A DNA stretch of 9,334 nucleotides from Betaproteobacteria bacterium (GTDB lineage Bacteria; Pseudomonadota; Gammaproteobacteria; Burkholderiales; SG8-39): assembly GCA_009693345.1 (NCBI GenBank), contig SHXL01000107.1, positions 1 to 9,334 of the forward strand. The letters are read 5' to 3'. Position numbers and translations under genes: made by a program. Position 1 is the first letter of the stretch. The number at the start of each line of letters is the position of its first letter. A model generated the notes under the pieces. That model searched no databases. It was not told the DNA's origin and saw only the letters and a list, made by a program, of their open reading frames with translations. Below, in pieces: positions 6,637 through 9,334 of this stretch.

Positions 6637-6681
6637 ATGGCGAAGAAAAAAGCCAAGAAAAAAGGGAAGAAAAAGAAGTAG
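6637..6681 (+). CDS. Possible Lys-rich 14-residue micropeptide
   Basis: The sequence MAKKKAKKKGKKKK is encoded by ATG 6637 to TAG 6679-6681. AGGAG (6626-6630) sits 6 nt before the ATG, the best-spaced Shine-Dalgarno in the window. Ten of fourteen residues are Lys, with Ala and Gly as the only spacers after the initiator Met. Such a peptide would bind nucleic acid or membranes by charge, or its translation could matter more than the product, since Lys runs can slow ribosomes and could couple to the surrounding hairpins. I do not recognise a named family. It could also be a remnant of a longer Lys/Ala-rich histone-H1-like tail. Confidence rests on the ribosome site and low-complexity bias, not on homology. 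Confidence 0.45.
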   Translation: MAKKKAKKKGKKKK

Positions 6682-6880
6682 TTAGCTAATATCCCCGCGA
6701 TTCGAGGCAGCCCAGGAAGGGGCCGGTAGAACTGGGCGGCAATGCTTGTTTGGCTCGAGGTCCCGAGCGGGGACGAATGGACTGCGGACAGCCTGGACCT
6801 CCGGGTTGCTCCGCAGACATTCGCAACGGCGCGTGCCCCGTGCAACACTTCCTCGGACGCATAACGTTTTTCGCTGAAGC
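6682..6880. other. Gene-free region with a long stem-loop before the GGT-family gene
   Basis: No gene is apparent in these 199 nt. A strong stem-loop occupies 6782-6816: CTGCGGA pairs with TCCGCAG, then CAGCC with GGTTG (one G-T pair, one bulged C), closing a 10-nt loop. Two competing short hairpins overlap at 6754-6774 (CTCG/CGAG and GTCCC/GGGAC). There is no T-run after the long stem, so it does not look like an intrinsic terminator. It may lie in the 5' leader of the GGT-family gene, which lacks an obvious Shine-Dalgarno. Confidence 0.4.
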
Positions 6881-8503
6881 ATGGAAATAACGACCGGCAG
6901 GCCGGCGACGCTGTCGCCCAAGGGCATGGTCACCTGCCCGCATGCGCTGGCTTCGCAAGCCGGCGTGGATGCGCTGCGCGCCGGCGGTTCCGCGGTCGAC
7001 GCCGCCATCGCCGCCAGTGCCGCGCTGTCCGTGCTTTACCCGCACATGACCGGACTGGGCGGCGATGCGTTCTGGCTGATTTACGACGCCAAGGCGCGCC
7101 GCGTGCGCTATCTCGACGGCGGCGGGCGCGCGGCTGCCGGCGCCGGCATCGACTGGTTCGCCGCGCGCGGCATGGCGGAGATTCCGTTTCGCGGCATCCT
7201 GCCGGGCACGGTCACCACCCCCGGCGCAGTCGCCAGCTGGTGCGAGGCGCACGCCGCGTACGGTCGCCTGCCGCTGGCACGCGACTTGGAGGCCGCGATC
7301 GGCTATGCGCGCGATGGCTTCCCGGTCACTGCGCGCCTAGCCGGCTGGATCGCTCTGACCGCCCCTGAACTTGCGCTGCAGCCCGAAGCCGCGGCGCTGT
7401 TCCTTGCGGGCGGCGGCGCACCGCGCGCCGGCGCGAAGATCGCCAATCCGGACCTGGCCCGCACCCTGGAAGCACTGGCGCAAGGCGGCCGCGCCGCGTT
7501 CTATGAAGGAGAAACTGCCCGGGAATTGGCGCGCTTCGCAAAGGAGCGCGGCGGTTTCTTCACCGCCGCGGACCTGGCCGCGCAGACCGCGCGCTGGGGC
7601 GAGCCGATCAGCGGCAGCTATCGCGGCGTAACCCTGTACCAGACGCCCGCGCCGACCCAGGGGTTCACGGTGCTGCAGATGCTCAACCTGATCGAGCCGC
7701 TGGAACTGCATCGCAGGGAATTCCTCGGGCCCGACCACGTCCACCTGCTGGTGCAGGCCAAGCAGATCGCCTATCACGACCGCGACCGCTGGCTCGCCGA
7801 CCCGCGCTACGCCGAGGTGCCGATGGAGCGGCTGATCTCGAAAGCCCATGCCGCCGAGCGCCGCGCGCTCATCGACCCGGCGCGCGCGCTGTCGTGGGAC
7901 CGCGTGCCTTCCTACGGCAGCCTCAAGGGCGACACTGTTTACATCGCGGCAGTCGATGCCGAGGGCAACGCGGCTTCATTGATCAACAGCCTGTACGGCG
8001 TTTTCGGCTCAACCGTGGTCGCGGGCGACACCGGCGTGGTGCTGCAGAACCGCGGCGCCTACTTTTCGCTGGATCCGCAGCATCCGAACCGGCTCGAGCC
8101 CGGCAAGACGCCCCTGCATACCCTGATCGCCTCGCTCGGTTTTCGCGACGACAAGCTTTGGAGCGTGCTCGGCTGCATGGGCGCGGACGGCCAGCCGCAG
8201 ATCCAGTTGCAGGCCTACGTGGCGATGATCGACTTCGGCTGCGGCATCCAGGAGGCGCTCGAAGCGCCGCGCTGGCTGTCGGGCCGCTTCGCGCTCGGCG
8301 AAGCGCGCGACACGCTGCACATCGAAGGCCGCTTTGCTCCCGCGACGATCGACGAGCTTGCGCGCCGCGGCCATGTAATCAACTGCTGGGGGCTGTGGAA
8401 CGAGCTCGCCGGCCATGCGCACGGCATCGTCATCGATGAGGAGAACGGCATGCGCATCGGCGGCGCCGATCCGCGCAGCGACGGCGCAGCCATCGGATAC
8501 TGA
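6881..8503 (+). CDS. Gamma-glutamyltransferase-family protein, cytoplasmic type
   Basis: An N-terminal nucleophile hydrolase of 540 aa, made as a proenzyme that cuts itself before a Thr. The N-terminal half shows the family start (SPKGMVTCPHALASQAG near 12-28), AGGSAVDAAIAA at 34-45 and the GLGGD signature at 58-62. The nucleophile is T352 in the KGDTVYIAAVD segment, followed by GNAASLINSLYGVFGSTVVAG (362-382), where family members bind substrate. Cleavage would give subunits of about 351 and 189 residues. There is no signal peptide, unlike the periplasmic GGT of glutathione metabolism. That places it with cytoplasmic relatives such as Bacillus YwrD or HpxW, the oxamate amidohydrolase of purine breakdown; the substrate is therefore open. 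It stands alone on the plus strand, and ATG 6881 has no clear Shine-Dalgarno. It converges on the glycosyltransferase gene with a hairpin between them. Confidence 0.9.
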   Translation: MEITTGRPATLSPKGMVTCPHALASQAGVDALRAGGSAVDAAIAASAALSVLYPHMTGLGGDAFWLIYDAKARRVRYLDGGGRAAAGAGIDWFAARGMAEIPFRGILPGTVTTPGAVASWCEAHAAYGRLPLARDLEAAIGYARDGFPVTARLAGWIALTAPELALQPEAAALFLAGGGAPRAGAKIANPDLARTLEALAQGGRAAFYEGETARELARFAKERGGFFTAADLAAQTARWGEPISGSYRGVTLYQTPAPTQGFTVLQMLNLIEPLELHRREFLGPDHVHLLVQAKQIAYHDRDRWLADPRYAEVPMERLISKAHAAERRALIDPARALSWDRVPSYGSLKGDTVYIAAVDAEGNAASLINSLYGVFGSTVVAGDTGVVLQNRGAYFSLDPQHPNRLEPGKTPLHTLIASLGFRDDKLWSVLGCMGADGQPQIQLQAYVAMIDFGCGIQEALEAPRWLSGRFALGEARDTLHIEGRFAPATIDELARRGHVINCWGLWNELAGHAHGIVIDEENGMRIGGADPRSDGAAIGY

Positions 8504-8521
8504 AGCGCCCTGTGGAAGGTG

Positions 8522-8541
8522 CGGGCGCCTAGCGGCGCCCG
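8522..8541. terminator. GC-rich hairpin between convergent genes, possible two-way terminator
   Basis: CGGGCGCC-TAGC-GGCGCCCG is a perfect 8-bp stem with a 4-nt loop, 18 nt after the GGT-family stop. It also covers the end of the glycosyltransferase gene, whose TAG stop (8531-8529) spans the loop. There is no T-run on either side, so it may act with Rho or as a 3'-end protection stem. Confidence 0.5.
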
Positions 8542-9248
8542 TCGTACCAGAGCCGGCAATCCGACGCGCTGCGCGACGTTCGGCGTGGGTGAAAGACGAA
8601 CCGCACCAGGAATCCGGCCAGTTCGCCCCATCGGTACAGGCGTACCTTGCGGTCGCTAGTCAGGAGCGGATGCCGGTGCAGGATGACGATGCGCTTCCCC
8701 CGCCCGCGCGCCAGGCGCTTCAGCCGGCGAAACAGATCCAGTTCCTCGGAGGCATACAGCTCTTCACTGAAGCCGCCCAACTCGGCAAACGCGCTGCGCT
8801 CGCAGAATACAAACGACCCGGCAGCCCAGCGCGTCGCGCGGCTGAGCGCATTCCAGAACCCTATCGCGGCGCGAAACCCAGGGGAGCCAATTGGCGCGAT
8901 GGTACTGCCGCCGGCGAGGCAACTGCCGCTCTCGATCGCGGCCTTCAACTCACCGAAAAGCCCGGGGCTGGGAGACGAATCCGCGTCCACGAACACCAGC
9001 CACTCCCCCGTGGCGGCTGCCGCGCCGCGGTTACGTGCGCGCGATATCTGGTTGTGCGGCTCGAACACCACCCGCGCGCCGGCCGCGCGCGCGATTTCCG
9101 CCGTGCGGTCGGTGGAGTTGTTGTCGCAGACGATGAGCTCCCAGTTCCAGGAACCCCCGAACGCCTGCGCCGCCAAGCGGATGCTCTCGAGCGTCGCGCC
9201 GAGCAGGCGTTCCTCGTTGAACGCAGGGACGACGACCGACAGCTTCAG
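8529..9248 (-). CDS. Family 2 glycosyltransferase
   Basis: Transfers a sugar from a nucleotide-sugar donor; probably cytoplasmic or at the inner membrane, since no long membrane segment is seen. The 239-aa frame shows the GT-A fold: SVVVPAFNEE at 4-13, CDNNSTDRT at 41-49 with D42, and the metal-binding DAD at 88-90. A later GGFSEELYASEELDL stretch (158-172) matches the acceptor-side acidic motif. An ATG, GTG or TTG start upstream of the conserved N-terminus is absent: the first TTG (9176) would remove the nucleotide-binding strand, and an in-frame TAA lies at 9296-9294. I therefore place the start at CTG 9248, which overlaps the TGA of the upstream gene as CTGA. CTG 9242 is the alternative. 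The acceptor is unknown. Pairing with a hydrolase gene upstream suggests an operon but not a pathway. Confidence 0.88.
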   Translation of the reverse strand: MKLSVVVPAFNEERLLGATLESIRLAAQAFGGSWNWELIVCDNNSTDRTAEIARAAGARVVFEPHNQISRARNRGAAAATGEWLVFVDADSSPSPGLFGELKAAIESGSCLAGGSTIAPIGSPGFRAAIGFWNALSRATRWAAGSFVFCERSAFAELGGFSEELYASEELDLFRRLKRLARGRGKRIVILHRHPLLTSDRKVRLYRWGELAGFLVRFVFHPRRTSRSASDCRLWYDGRR

Positions 9249-9334
9249 GCGAGGTGCTTCTTGATGTGGGCGACCGTGCGCTCCCAGGACAGCTTAGCCG
9301 CCGCCTCGTTGTAGCGCGGCGTGGAGTTGTTGTG
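9245..9334 (-). CDS. C-terminal end of a probable dienelactone hydrolase family protein (cut by window edge)
   Basis: Only the last 29 codons and the stop are in the window. They read HNNSTPRYNEAAAKLSWERT followed by nine residues ending in KKHLA. This pattern, with HNN/D-TPRY-then-EAAAK-and-W-RT, is what I recall from the C-terminus of dienelactone hydrolases (carboxymethylenebutenolidase type, alpha/beta hydrolases), just after their catalytic His. Its TGA overlaps the CTG start proposed for the glycosyltransferase, so the two are probably co-transcribed and coupled. With so little sequence the family call is tentative. Confidence 0.65.
   Translation of the reverse strand, partial: HNNSTPRYNEAAAKLSWERTVAHIKKHLA

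Noticed and set aside
6438..6689. 83-codon plus-strand frame through the hairpin-rich region
   Set aside because: No ribosome site, no recognisable protein features, and it overlaps the better supported micro-ORF in another frame.
6686..7252. 188-codon minus-strand frame opposite the start of the GGT-family gene
   Set aside because: Typical antisense shadow of a GC-rich gene; composition is Arg/Ala/Gly-rich with no family match.
1..9334. CRISPR array, insertion sequence, tRNA or rRNA
   Set aside because: No regularly spaced repeats, transposase motifs, terminal inverted repeats or recognisable tRNA/rRNA segments were seen on either strand.

Overview
The window reads as GC-rich proteobacterial chromosome, most likely a betaproteobacterium (Burkholderiales/Rhodocyclales type). 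This is inferred from codon bias and from protein families typical of aromatic-degrading betaproteobacteria; no marker gene settles it. It holds seven protein genes (two cut by the window ends), one probably broken gene, one possible 14-codon gene, and one long gene-free stretch (6338-6880) rich in potential hairpins.

Layout. 1-515 (minus): N-terminal part of a Sir2-family deacylase, cut by the left edge. 531-1355 (plus): an aldo/keto reductase, divergent from Sir2 across only 15 bp. 1358-5266 (minus): a three-gene operon for a molybdenum hydroxylase/reductase, transcribed small (2x[2Fe-2S]) - large (molybdopterin) - medium (FAD), with ATGA and 23-bp overlaps. The medium subunit carries the extra four-cysteine loop that marks 4-hydroxybenzoyl-CoA reductase (HcrB), so I call the genes hcrC-hcrA-hcrB-like. 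5267-5344: a compact AT-rich divergent promoter region with three adjacent dyads. 5345-6337 (plus): an ACMSD-like amidohydrolase/decarboxylase gene whose frame is interrupted by a TGA at codon 28, just after the HxH metal motif.

6338-6880 has no conventional gene. It holds several hairpins, a tiny Lys-rich ORF behind a strong Shine-Dalgarno (6637-6681), and a long stem-loop at 6782-6816. 6881-8503 (plus): a gamma-glutamyltransferase-family Ntn hydrolase without a signal peptide. 8529-9248 (minus): a family 2 glycosyltransferase that apparently starts at CTG and overlaps the stop of the upstream gene. 9245-9334 (minus): the C-terminal end of a probable dienelactone hydrolase.

How they may work together. 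The Hcr-like reductase and the divergent amidohydrolase share one control region, and both families act on aromatic acids or their CoA thioesters, so a joint role in aromatic catabolism is the simplest reading (inference). The other genes have no clear link to this module. The points most worth checking are the in-frame TGA, the paired operator-like dyads, the 4Fe-4S loop of the medium subunit, the Lys-rich micro-ORF with its structured leader, and the CTG start of the glycosyltransferase.
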